From Pseudarthrobacter sp. PS3-L1 (lineage in GTDB: Bacteria; Actinomycetota; Actinomycetes; Actinomycetales; Micrococcaceae): 64,000 nt of DNA. Location: positions 1 to 64,000 of the forward strand of contig NZ_JASISU010000007.1 in NCBI RefSeq assembly GCF_030063285.1, read 5' to 3'. A program made the translations under genes and the position numbers. Below the pieces are notes generated by a model. The model had not been told where the DNA came from. It did not search any database and was given only the letters and a program-made list of their open reading frames with translations. Each line of letters begins with the position of its first letter. The first letter of the stretch is position 1. Shown piece by piece: positions 1-7,484 of the stretch.

Positions 1-107
1 GTACGTTCCGGCGCAGGACCGCCTTACGGGCACATGGGGCATGTTTGTCTTCTGCTTTGAACGAGCTTTGCACTAGGCATCAACAGCCTTGGGCGTATAT
101 TTCCTAC

Positions 108-581
108 ATGGCAGTTAGCAGCAACAGTCCGCCGAGCAAGACAGACGTCTCCAAGTCGGTTCCACGCATGCGCGCCCACGAGGCAGCGCGGAGGAACCGT
201 GCGGACGAACCACACGACTTTGACGCACTGCTCGGCCCGTTCTACGACACAGAGTCAGTCGCTGAGCTTCTCGAAATCCCTGCGGGGGTGGTCCGTTCAA
301 AAGCCACGCTACGGGAGCTTCTTATGCTGCGCACGGAGGATGGCTTCACCGTGTTCCCCGCTTTCCAGTTCATCCCAGACGGCGGTGCTGTGCCCGGCCT
401 GAAAACCGTGTTGCAAGCTTTCGAGGACGTTCCGTTCAACGAATGGACGCGAGCTATTTGGCTCGTTGCCAAAAATCCTGACCTCGCCTCCAAGACTCCG
501 ATTAGTTGGCTCGCGGAGGGAAACCCTGTGCAGGCGGTCGTAGTTTGTATTAGGCGTGACATCTTAAGGTGGCGCCGTTGA
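108..581 (+). CDS. Xre/MbcA/ParS-type antitoxin of a RES toxin-antitoxin pair
   Basis: Probable antitoxin that neutralises the RES toxin encoded directly downstream. The C-terminal third has the look of the MbcA/ParS/Xre (DUF2384) domain: a W-x(5)-NP-x-L segment followed by TP-x-S-W-L-x-x-G, the part that plugs the NADase pocket in characterised pairs. The middle contains a short helical DNA-binding-like region (TESVAELLEIPAGVVRSKAT). I chose the ATG at 108; a TTG at 45 and an ATG at 168 are also in frame, and none has a clear ribosome-binding site. The stop lies inside the start region of the next gene, so the two are probably translationally coupled. The identification leans on the partner; the N-terminus is poorly conserved. 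Confidence 0.72.
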   Translation: MAVSSNSPPSKTDVSKSVPRMRAHEAARRNRADEPHDFDALLGPFYDTESVAELLEIPAGVVRSKATLRELLMLRTEDGFTVFPAFQFIPDGGAVPGLKTVLQAFEDVPFNEWTRAIWLVAKNPDLASKTPISWLAEGNPVQAVVVCIRRDILRWRR

Positions 582-1240
582 GCACCCCAATGGTTCGAAG
601 AGATTCCCCAGCACAGGGGAACCCGACTCAGCCTCTCCACGATTTCCCCAAGATCGAGGTTTCCCCGACGGATGTTCTATATAGGGCGCACGCCCAAGGC
701 AAGTCAGCCTGGTGGTTCTCGTCTTCCGGTGGAGGAAGATTCGACCTCACGACCGGATCCGGAGGCACTTGCTATCTTGCGAACAACATTCGCACCGCCA
801 TTAGGGAGCACATAGGCAAATCTCTGGCCGGGGCCGGATTCATCCACGACGAAGATGCGGGCAAAATGTGTGTTTCGCGGCTCCATCTCCCCGCCGTGAC
901 CAAACTTGCAGACCTCAACGATGAGGAGGGAAAATCGGCAGCCTTCGGGGTGACAAATGAGCTAACTGCGGGAGCTCCTTACGATTTGTCCCAAAATTGG
1001 GCTCAACAGTTTGCGGACTCACGACATGGCGGCATCTACTACCGGCCGAGGTTTGACCCGGCGAGGAATGCAGCCTCGTTTGCCATCTTCGCAACCAAGG
1101 GGGTCGGAACCTGGTTGGATGGATGGCAAGAAGACCCCGCCAAAATGCCTGGACGAAAAGCCACCGCCATTGCGGGGATTGAAGTGAGAGGAACACCTCG
1201 GATCGGCGCCCTCACGGTAGTGAAGCCGTTAACCGCTTAA
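569..1240 (+). CDS. RES-domain toxin (NAD-degrading family)
   Basis: Toxin of the RES family, whose characterised members (MbcT, Res) deplete NAD+ and arrest growth. Visible motifs are the YRAH segment near residue 38 supplying the conserved Arg, a GRFDL-x(n)-GTCYLA stretch, and a conserved Glu in the following helix (AIREHIG), matching the Arg/Glu pair of the family. Near the C-terminus there is a G-x-Y-Y-RPRFDP segment of the usual type. The frame is open from GTG 569; TTG 578 overlaps the antitoxin stop as TTGA, and ATG 590 is another choice. Length (about 220 aa) is normal. A plasmid-addiction role is inferred from context. Confidence 0.85.
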   Translation: MAPLSTPMVRRDSPAQGNPTQPLHDFPKIEVSPTDVLYRAHAQGKSAWWFSSSGGGRFDLTTGSGGTCYLANNIRTAIREHIGKSLAGAGFIHDEDAGKMCVSRLHLPAVTKLADLNDEEGKSAAFGVTNELTAGAPYDLSQNWAQQFADSRHGGIYYRPRFDPARNAASFAIFATKGVGTWLDGWQEDPAKMPGRKATAIAGIEVRGTPRIGALTVVKPLTA

Positions 1241-1405
1241 ATGCCCGGTTTCGGTTGGTCAGCTCTGCAGCAGAATAAGAATCCATTTTATTTCCGCTAC
1301 GTCGAAAGTCGGCCCGAGATGAAGTACGACTAAACAGAGTTGTCCGCGCAGATAGCTTCATGCTCGGCAATAGGGGCACCTTGTACTAATCCGATAGGCC
1401 TTGGC

Positions 1406-1750
1406 TCACGTCGTCCTCTGATTTTGCACGCCCAAGTGCCACCCAATGACGTCCAATGCCCGCAGCAGAGTGATAGCTGGGCCCGAAGCCAATGCTGCTA
1501 TCTCTAGCCACTGATCCATCTGGTTAGCCAAATCATGACGGATTGCGGGAAGCAGCAACAGCGAGAAGTCTTTCCAGCTATGGTCTTTCGCGCGTGGAAT
1601 ATTTCCGTTCCGCATGTAGCAGACGTGAATATTCTTGTCATACATTCGAACGGCGCCTGGGTGTTTGTACGAATTTCCCGATGCAAGCCAAGAGTGCCTA
1701 CCCATCTCGGGCGTCAGGCAGGACACTACTCTCGGCCAATCGCCTGGCAT
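1406..1750 (-). CDS. hypothetical protein downstream of the SIR2 gene
   Basis: Open frame of 114 aa on the same strand as the large SIR2-type gene and 100 bp after it. Composition is protein-like (aromatic-rich N-terminal half, then an amphipathic helical C-terminal half, LLLLPAIRHDLANQMDQWLE) and third-position bases are as mixed as in the SIR2 gene, unlike the strongly GC3-biased shadow frames elsewhere. I recognise no domain. Start is uncertain: ATG 1750, or the ATG about 20 codons further on. It could be an accessory subunit of the SIR2 system or a decayed gene. Confidence 0.4.
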   Translation of the reverse strand: MPGDWPRVVSCLTPEMGRHSWLASGNSYKHPGAVRMYDKNIHVCYMRNGNIPRAKDHSWKDFSLLLLPAIRHDLANQMDQWLEIAALASGPAITLLRALDVIGWHLGVQNQRTT

Positions 1751-1851
1751 GCATTAGTCGTCCGAGTCAGGCCCATTCTGACGATTCAAAAAAGATACTT
1801 TTACCAGAGCACACCCAACGAAGATTCCATCGCTGAGAAAAATAAAACATG

Positions 1852-4326
1852 CTAGTTAAAAGTTTCAAAACTACGTCGAAGAGCCGCCAGCTCGCCTGAA
1901 ACTTCTTCACCCGAGTCGCGTAAAATACCAATCTGACTGTATGTGCGCGACCAATCACTTTTTATTCGCCCCATCAAATCACGAGTCTCTTCAGAAACTG
2001 GATCAGAATCGCTGGACTCGGATAGTCGCTGCAACACTTTAAGTGAAAAGCGCAAGAAAGCTATCCAAGTAACGAGACTGTTGGTTGACGAATCCAAACG
2101 CACAGCTCTTTCAAAAGCGGCATTTCCACGTTCATAGTATTTTTCTACATCCACCTGCGCACGAGCTGCTTTCTCCAAGAGGACAGTCCCGAGGGTGGTA
2201 AGGCTGTAGGTGTCCGGGACAATTTCTGCCGCTCGAAGCGCGAAGGATTCTGCCTTGGCCAGCTGAGATGGATCTGACTTGCGTGCAAGGATTGCCCGCT
2301 GCTCCCAGTACCTGCCGCTCCAAGTACCAAAAACGGGGAGCAAGGATTCATACCAGCTATCGAGGTCAACATCGGGAAAAGCGTCATTCAGTCTTCGGTG
2401 AGACATAAATAAACCAACCAGCAATGAGGTTGGATTTCGTTCCTGGAGACTTCTCCGACTCAATCGGACTGAGACGCGACGGATTGCATCCCGGACAATG
2501 TCCGCAGCCCGAGCAGGACCTAAAAGGTCGACCACAGGTTGCAGTGCCATCCACCGATGGCGCGTTTTCACTCGGCTTGTGTCCGTCAAGAGCAGAGCTG
2601 ACAGTTGTGGGTCCGAAGCTACCCGTCTGACTAGTTCATCGCTTTCCATGCCCACCATACGGGCCGCGTCAATAACCAAGAGGTGCCCTCCCGCCTGCGA
2701 TGCGAAGGCAGCTATCAGGACAAGGCTCAGCGTTTGCTGGTCAGTAACTCCACTTATCAAATCACCAACTCGTTGTCCGAACCCTGGCGCATTCTCAAGT
2801 TGTGCCATGGAAACGAAAAGATCCTGACGCTTGAAATGTTCCAGCCGACGACGATCCGGCATGCTCTCCAAGATTCCTAGCCTGCCGACTCGGCCAAGCG
2901 TGTCTACCAGTCGAGATGCATCAACACCAGTCAGTCGCCCGTTGATTTTTGCAATGCGTGAATGCGCCAAATGGTTTGCCCGAATACGACCGAGGATAGT
3001 TGCTTCCCTGTCAGCATCATCAACTGCTACGCACACAATGCTGAGTCCAGCACCTCGAGCCCCCGAAATCAGCTTGTCAATGTCGTCGGCTACGGCCGAC
3101 ATGCCGTCAAAAAATAAGGCCACCGGCGCACCGCTAGATGCGAAACCTAGGATCGCCTCTATATCGAGCCGTCCATTTTCGCGAAAAAGAAATGTACGCC
3201 AGGAAGCAGAACGGAGGTGCCTTGCTAACATCAATAGCCCGGTCGAACGACCTGACAGCCGCCGACCTGCATATGCCAGAACCGCAGATTTGGCGATTGT
3301 CTGCCCAATCTGGTTGCAGTCCGTCTTCGCAGCCGAAACCCACTGAAGGTCGGCGGCCAATCCATTCTGGATATCTTCCCACAACGGTTCATCTCCACCG
3401 AGGAAATCATGATTCGGCATAGCCTTTGATGTGATATCAGACCGAAGTTCCGAAAACTCTTGTGTTACTCGCATTCCAAGTTCCATGTCACTGGAAATTC
3501 CTTTTTCGAGATCAAGCCCGGTCAGCTCGGCCCATTCCAACACAAAATCTTCTGCTGTCATTTCTATGGGGACAAGTCCCCAGCGAATCAAATCCGCTCG
3601 AGTGGCCGGAGAAATCGTGCTTGCCACATAAAAACTTGGTGCTAAATGAGTTGGTCTCCGACGTGAAATGACTGCTTCTATGTCCGGTTCATCGCGCATT
3701 CTAGCTCCGAGAATCACGAATGGCGAGTTTCCATACGAGTCACGAAAATTAACTGGCCATGCAGCATCTTGCTTACCTGCACTTGTATACTCGGTGAGTG
3801 AAAATATAAGCTTTCTGGGCTCAATATGATCAACAATTCCGTGCAGATGGATAACATTTAGTTGACGACCATGACGGTAGGAATCGTCCCAGTTGAGACT
3901 CTGAATAGTCCGCTTCGTGTCTGAAACAATTGATCGATGAGCTGCTTCGAATGTGTCGTCGACGTTCAAAGTCCAAACCGAGCTCCAGGGGCTACGAGCG
4001 TAGTACGCCATCCAATAAGGCGGCACTACATTCCAAAAATTCTGTCTAAACCATTCATAGACGGCAGCCTCCCCAGCACTTTCAACTGCTCTGTCATAGA
4101 CGCGCCAAAGACGATCGTCATCCTCTGCCAAAACACCGAACCTGCGACAAAGCTTTTCGATCAGCTGTCCGCTATTTGGAAGTGGAGCGCCCTGAGGTCC
4201 TGTGGAGTCGAGACTCGAACCAGCTCCCAGCATGAGGTGGTAGTCACCATTTCGAGCTGCTCTACGAAGCGCAAGTCGCTGTTGGTCGCTAATATCTACT
4301 GACGTATTTCCCGAGTCTACTGACAT
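1852..4326 (-). CDS. SIR2-like NADase fused to STAND-like NTPase and TPR-like repeats
   Basis: An 824-aa putative anti-phage protein. Residues ~20-230 form a SIR2-like domain: glycine loop LMLGAGSS, then TLNVDDTFE with the catalytic-type Asn/Asp, then VIHLHG supplying the His; bacterial defence SIR2 domains use this fold to destroy NAD+. Residues ~310-560 resemble a STAND P-loop ATPase, but the Walker A-like stretch (AGRRLSGRSTGLL) has Arg where Lys is usual, and the Walker B-like strand is VALFFDGMS. The C-terminal ~230 residues are helical and TPR-like and would be the sensor. Architecture recalls Avs5/DSR-type systems but I cannot assign a named type. It is transcribed divergently from the small gene at 4401. 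SIR2 assignment is firm; the STAND assignment is inference. Confidence 0.82.
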   Translation of the reverse strand: MSVDSGNTSVDISDQQRLALRRAARNGDYHLMLGAGSSLDSTGPQGAPLPNSGQLIEKLCRRFGVLAEDDDRLWRVYDRAVESAGEAAVYEWFRQNFWNVVPPYWMAYYARSPWSSVWTLNVDDTFEAAHRSIVSDTKRTIQSLNWDDSYRHGRQLNVIHLHGIVDHIEPRKLIFSLTEYTSAGKQDAAWPVNFRDSYGNSPFVILGARMRDEPDIEAVISRRRPTHLAPSFYVASTISPATRADLIRWGLVPIEMTAEDFVLEWAELTGLDLEKGISSDMELGMRVTQEFSELRSDITSKAMPNHDFLGGDEPLWEDIQNGLAADLQWVSAAKTDCNQIGQTIAKSAVLAYAGRRLSGRSTGLLMLARHLRSASWRTFLFRENGRLDIEAILGFASSGAPVALFFDGMSAVADDIDKLISGARGAGLSIVCVAVDDADREATILGRIRANHLAHSRIAKINGRLTGVDASRLVDTLGRVGRLGILESMPDRRRLEHFKRQDLFVSMAQLENAPGFGQRVGDLISGVTDQQTLSLVLIAAFASQAGGHLLVIDAARMVGMESDELVRRVASDPQLSALLLTDTSRVKTRHRWMALQPVVDLLGPARAADIVRDAIRRVSVRLSRRSLQERNPTSLLVGLFMSHRRLNDAFPDVDLDSWYESLLPVFGTWSGRYWEQRAILARKSDPSQLAKAESFALRAAEIVPDTYSLTTLGTVLLEKAARAQVDVEKYYERGNAAFERAVRLDSSTNSLVTWIAFLRFSLKVLQRLSESSDSDPVSEETRDLMGRIKSDWSRTYSQIGILRDSGEEVSGELAALRRSFETFN

Positions 4327-4400
4327 GTATGGATTATGTCAGTAAGGGCAGCTGAAAAGTGAAAGGCACGAGGTAGTACTCGCGGTTTGCAATTGATGCT

Positions 4401-4757
4401 TTGCTCGTTGAAAGTGAAGCCGAAGGCTTTGACCGCGAAGAAGCTCTCTATGAGTTTGCTGGAGTGGACTCAACGATGACCTTTGAGCAGCTCGAGGAGC
4501 TCCTGCAGCCATATGAAAACGTCCCCGAAATTCGCTGCTGGCCAATTTGTACTTCCTTCCTGGGCGTGGAGGTTAAATCGGGAGAGTTCGTCTATGCGGA
4601 AGGAGGGATAGATGCACGCCGTCAGCTCAAAGTGGCAGAACGATTTGCTAGCCGGTCCCAATTGGAAATTCGATTCAGAGTCCACCCCGCATATCGGGCG
4701 TTCCCAGAAGTTTGCAATGACGATCTCCACAACAAGGAAATTCGAGACGTAACCTAA
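4401..4757 (+). CDS. small acidic hypothetical protein
   Basis: A 118-aa acidic protein (FEQLEELLQPYENVPE near the N-terminus) divergent from the SIR2-type gene with about 75 bp between them. The best start is TTG 4401; the frame opens at 4377 and holds no ATG or GTG in the right phase. Sequence complexity and length suggest a real gene, and a mixed alpha/beta pattern is apparent, but I recognise no family. Its position beside a putative abortive-infection gene makes a regulatory or immunity role possible, with no direct evidence. Confidence 0.5.
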   Translation: MLVESEAEGFDREEALYEFAGVDSTMTFEQLEELLQPYENVPEIRCWPICTSFLGVEVKSGEFVYAEGGIDARRQLKVAERFASRSQLEIRFRVHPAYRAFPEVCNDDLHNKEIRDVT

Positions 4758-4850
4758 GACGCGTCCGAGAAAGTTGGAGGCTCCTCTGCAGAGCAGGCAT
4801 CGCTCGTGGCGGGATCTGTTCCCATCACTTTGGTGCGGGCTATCTTGTCT

Positions 4851-5600
4851 CTACTCAGTCAGCTGGTCAAAGACGTTGTCTGGCAGTGATTTGATGTAGG
4901 AAATACGGGATCGGATGGCAGCTTCAAGGTTTGCCAGTGACAGTCCTACTGAGGGTTCGACGAATTCGCGGCCGCCAGCTTCGGCAGTGAGTAGTGCGAC
5001 TGCATCGTAATTTCCTTCTACAACCATGCGTTCGAAGAAGATGCTGTAGCGACCAATATATGAGGCACCTTCAAAGATCTCATCTGCTGGGAAAGGCATA
5101 TTTTTGGGGATCTTGACTGGGCTTAGCGATCCTTGCGCCCGCTCAACGATCATGATGAATCCGAACCACGGCTTGAGACGGCCGAACAGTCCTCGCTCTA
5201 CCGCCATTTGTGAGTCAGCTGCTAACCCTAAGGCTTCCTCGGTTCGGTTGTTGTAGTTGTTACCGAAGGAAGGTCCCCGCTGCGATTTGAACTCCATTGC
5301 AGCGATGAGTGAGCCTCGATAGAGGACCAATAGATCCCAGTTCTTTGCTGGGCGGAAGTACGCAGGGAGGTTGTTGTGCCCGGTCGTGCGTACTTCAAGT
5401 GTGATCTCAGGATCGTCCCGCCAGAGTCCAGCGACGACTTCTTGCATCGCGTCCATCTGTTTTCCGCCGGTTACAGCAGCACGATTGCCAGTGTCTTTGA
5501 TGCCTGTCGCTTCTCCCTGTTTTGCTTGTTGTAGGTCGAGGCCTTCCCAGTAGCCAAGGACAGCGGCTTGCCATGTGGAAGTTGGTGTCAGATCTTTCAT
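4851..5600 (-). CDS. PaeR7I/XhoI-family type II restriction endonuclease
   Basis: Cuts unmethylated DNA; PaeR7I/XhoI enzymes recognise CTCGAG, and this 249-aa protein has the usual length. Characteristic segments are the N-terminal GNRAAVTGGKQMDA, then LPAYFRPAKNWDLLV, where the Asp starts the PD-(D/E)XK core, then AAMEFKSQRGPSFGNNYNNR carrying the E-x-K catalytic pair and the family-specific Asn-rich loop. It lies 12 bp downstream of, and on the same strand as, its methyltransferase, so the protective enzyme is translated first. Specificity is inferred from family resemblance and is unproven here. Confidence 0.9.
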   Translation of the reverse strand: MKDLTPTSTWQAAVLGYWEGLDLQQAKQGEATGIKDTGNRAAVTGGKQMDAMQEVVAGLWRDDPEITLEVRTTGHNNLPAYFRPAKNWDLLVLYRGSLIAAMEFKSQRGPSFGNNYNNRTEEALGLAADSQMAVERGLFGRLKPWFGFIMIVERAQGSLSPVKIPKNMPFPADEIFEGASYIGRYSIFFERMVVEGNYDAVALLTAEAGGREFVEPSVGLSLANLEAAIRSRISYIKSLPDNVFDQLTE

Positions 5601-5612
5601 CGCGCTCTTTTC

Positions 5613-7244
5613 TTAGATGGTGCCGGCAGGCAATCCATATGCTTGTTCTGCTGCTCGTGTGGCGGCATCACGATCTCTATCCCGGAACGCCTGACGAAGT
5701 TTTTCAGAGATATTTTCTGGAATATTTTCGGGACGCGGCACTGTTATTTTTCGCAGATACTGGGCTTGGAACCTGAGGGTTCCTCCCTGCATCTTCACTC
5801 CATATGCGCTGATGAAAGCTTCCGCGATTCTCGAAAGTAACAATCCTCCCAGGACCTCTAGGTCCCAGCTCGATGAGACAACGTAGTACAAGTTGTGGTG
5901 CGGATAGAACCCACCTGGTTCTAGTACAGGTGTGATCTGTGCCTTCATATCTTGGAGGAGGAGCTTAGGCCGCTCCGCTATTCCCGGATTGATTTTGTCG
6001 ATAGTTCTATGCCATGTGGCCGGGTTCTTAACTGCAACGAACCTTTTCCTAACGGCCTCATGCGAGCCAAGCACCGCGGCGAAGCGAGGGTAATCACTGA
6101 TTTCAATCAGCCGACCATCACTGTCCCAAGGGTTCAGCATGACCTTCGAGGGAGACTTCAGGGTTCCTCCCCGAATATCGTTCGCCATGACAATCGGGAG
6201 AAGTCGTCCTTCTTCTACGTTGATTCCGAGATCCTTGTCGAAAATGTAGGCCTTGTCTGCGCCTGTAGCGACGCCAATGCTAATCCGTGTTGTGCCATCC
6301 GATTCCAGTGTCGGGAAGTCCTCTTGTAGGCGCTCGAGTAACTTGATGGTGTGGGGTGAACCCGTTGGCCAAAAGTCATCAGTTTCGAACCAACTCGGAA
6401 GTTTTGCCCCCTCCCACCCTGTCCCGGTAGCTTCGGTACGTGCGTCGTTGCAAAAATCCAGTACCTCACGCGCTGATTGACCATCGAAGATTTTGGTCGT
6501 GTCAACAAACGTTGCGCTCCCTTGCGGGATATTCGCCAGGACGGTGATGGCTGGGTACGCAGAAACTTCTGCCTCGAATGCATCGACATCGTGCATCTGC
6601 CAGACGGATTCGACAGCATATCCCGAGACCACTAGACCCCGAAGATTTTTTCCATAGGCATTTCTCATCCAGCGATCGGCACAGATGAATCCAAGTCGCC
6701 CACCAGAGGCTAGAAGACCGAGTGAACGCTCATAGAAACCGACGTAAATGTCAGCTCGGCCACGCATAGTTTTCCACCTATTGCGGTATGCCGCTTCAAC
6801 TTTGTCGTCGAGGTCTTCTGTACGAATGTACGGTGGATTGCCAACAACGAAATCAACGGGACCGGGCACTTCATCGAGAAGGAAATCTCCAGTGCGCAGC
6901 CAACAATCAGTGATCATCTTCACCTCATCGGCGTTCGCACCAGCCTCCTTGAGTAGCTTGGAAACTTTCTCCCTGCAGGTTTTAACGTGCTCCGCTTGAA
7001 GGTCGAGTCCAAAAACTGCGGAGCTGATTTCAGTCCAACCCCGTCCGTAAGCTTGGGCGGAGGTAAGCAGACGTTCAACTACAGGTACGAGAAAGGCCCC
7101 CGATCCAATAGAGGGCTCTACCAGCTTCATGAGCGCAAGATCTCGATCATCTGTATAACCAACGAGATCGAGAATGGCCTCAACTACCCATCGGCGAGTA
7201 AAGACATCACCGTATTCAATATCACCAAGAACAGCTACCGCCAT
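5613..7244 (-). CDS. N6-adenine DNA methyltransferase partner of the PaeR7I-like enzyme
   Basis: Protects host DNA from the neighbouring endonuclease. The N-terminal half is a class I SAM-dependent fold: motif I LVEPSIGSGAFLVPV, motif IV NPPYIRTEDL (NPPY is typical of N6-adenine enzymes), and a later FICADRWMRNAYG strand. The C-terminal half is a target-recognition domain of the Eco57I/TaqI kind. I chose ATG 7244, preceded by a GGGAG ribosome-binding site; a GTG at 7274 would add ten residues. The gene precedes the endonuclease gene by 12 bp, the standard order for this family. Together they form a complete type II RM unit useful for plasmid stabilisation and defence. Confidence 0.9.
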   Translation of the reverse strand: MAVAVLGDIEYGDVFTRRWVVEAILDLVGYTDDRDLALMKLVEPSIGSGAFLVPVVERLLTSAQAYGRGWTEISSAVFGLDLQAEHVKTCREKVSKLLKEAGANADEVKMITDCWLRTGDFLLDEVPGPVDFVVGNPPYIRTEDLDDKVEAAYRNRWKTMRGRADIYVGFYERSLGLLASGGRLGFICADRWMRNAYGKNLRGLVVSGYAVESVWQMHDVDAFEAEVSAYPAITVLANIPQGSATFVDTTKIFDGQSAREVLDFCNDARTEATGTGWEGAKLPSWFETDDFWPTGSPHTIKLLERLQEDFPTLESDGTTRISIGVATGADKAYIFDKDLGINVEEGRLLPIVMANDIRGGTLKSPSKVMLNPWDSDGRLIEISDYPRFAAVLGSHEAVRKRFVAVKNPATWHRTIDKINPGIAERPKLLLQDMKAQITPVLEPGGFYPHHNLYYVVSSSWDLEVLGGLLLSRIAEAFISAYGVKMQGGTLRFQAQYLRKITVPRPENIPENISEKLRQAFRDRDRDAATRAAEQAYGLPAGTI

Positions 7245-7484
7245 GACTCCCTCTCGTAGCCGTACAAAGCACACAAAATCATCCCAACACTACCGGCAAC
7301 ACCTCCGGGGAAAACTACCTGAGCTGTTGAAACTGAAGTCGTCCCCAGCCCGGACAACGTCACTTAGCGCGTATGAGAAGACTAAAAGTCCCCGCACACA
7401 ATCTTTTCGTTTTGCAGGCCATAGCATCCAGCATCGGACGGATCCAGCTTTTTAGTTCACCCCGACGACTAACGAGCTCACTTT

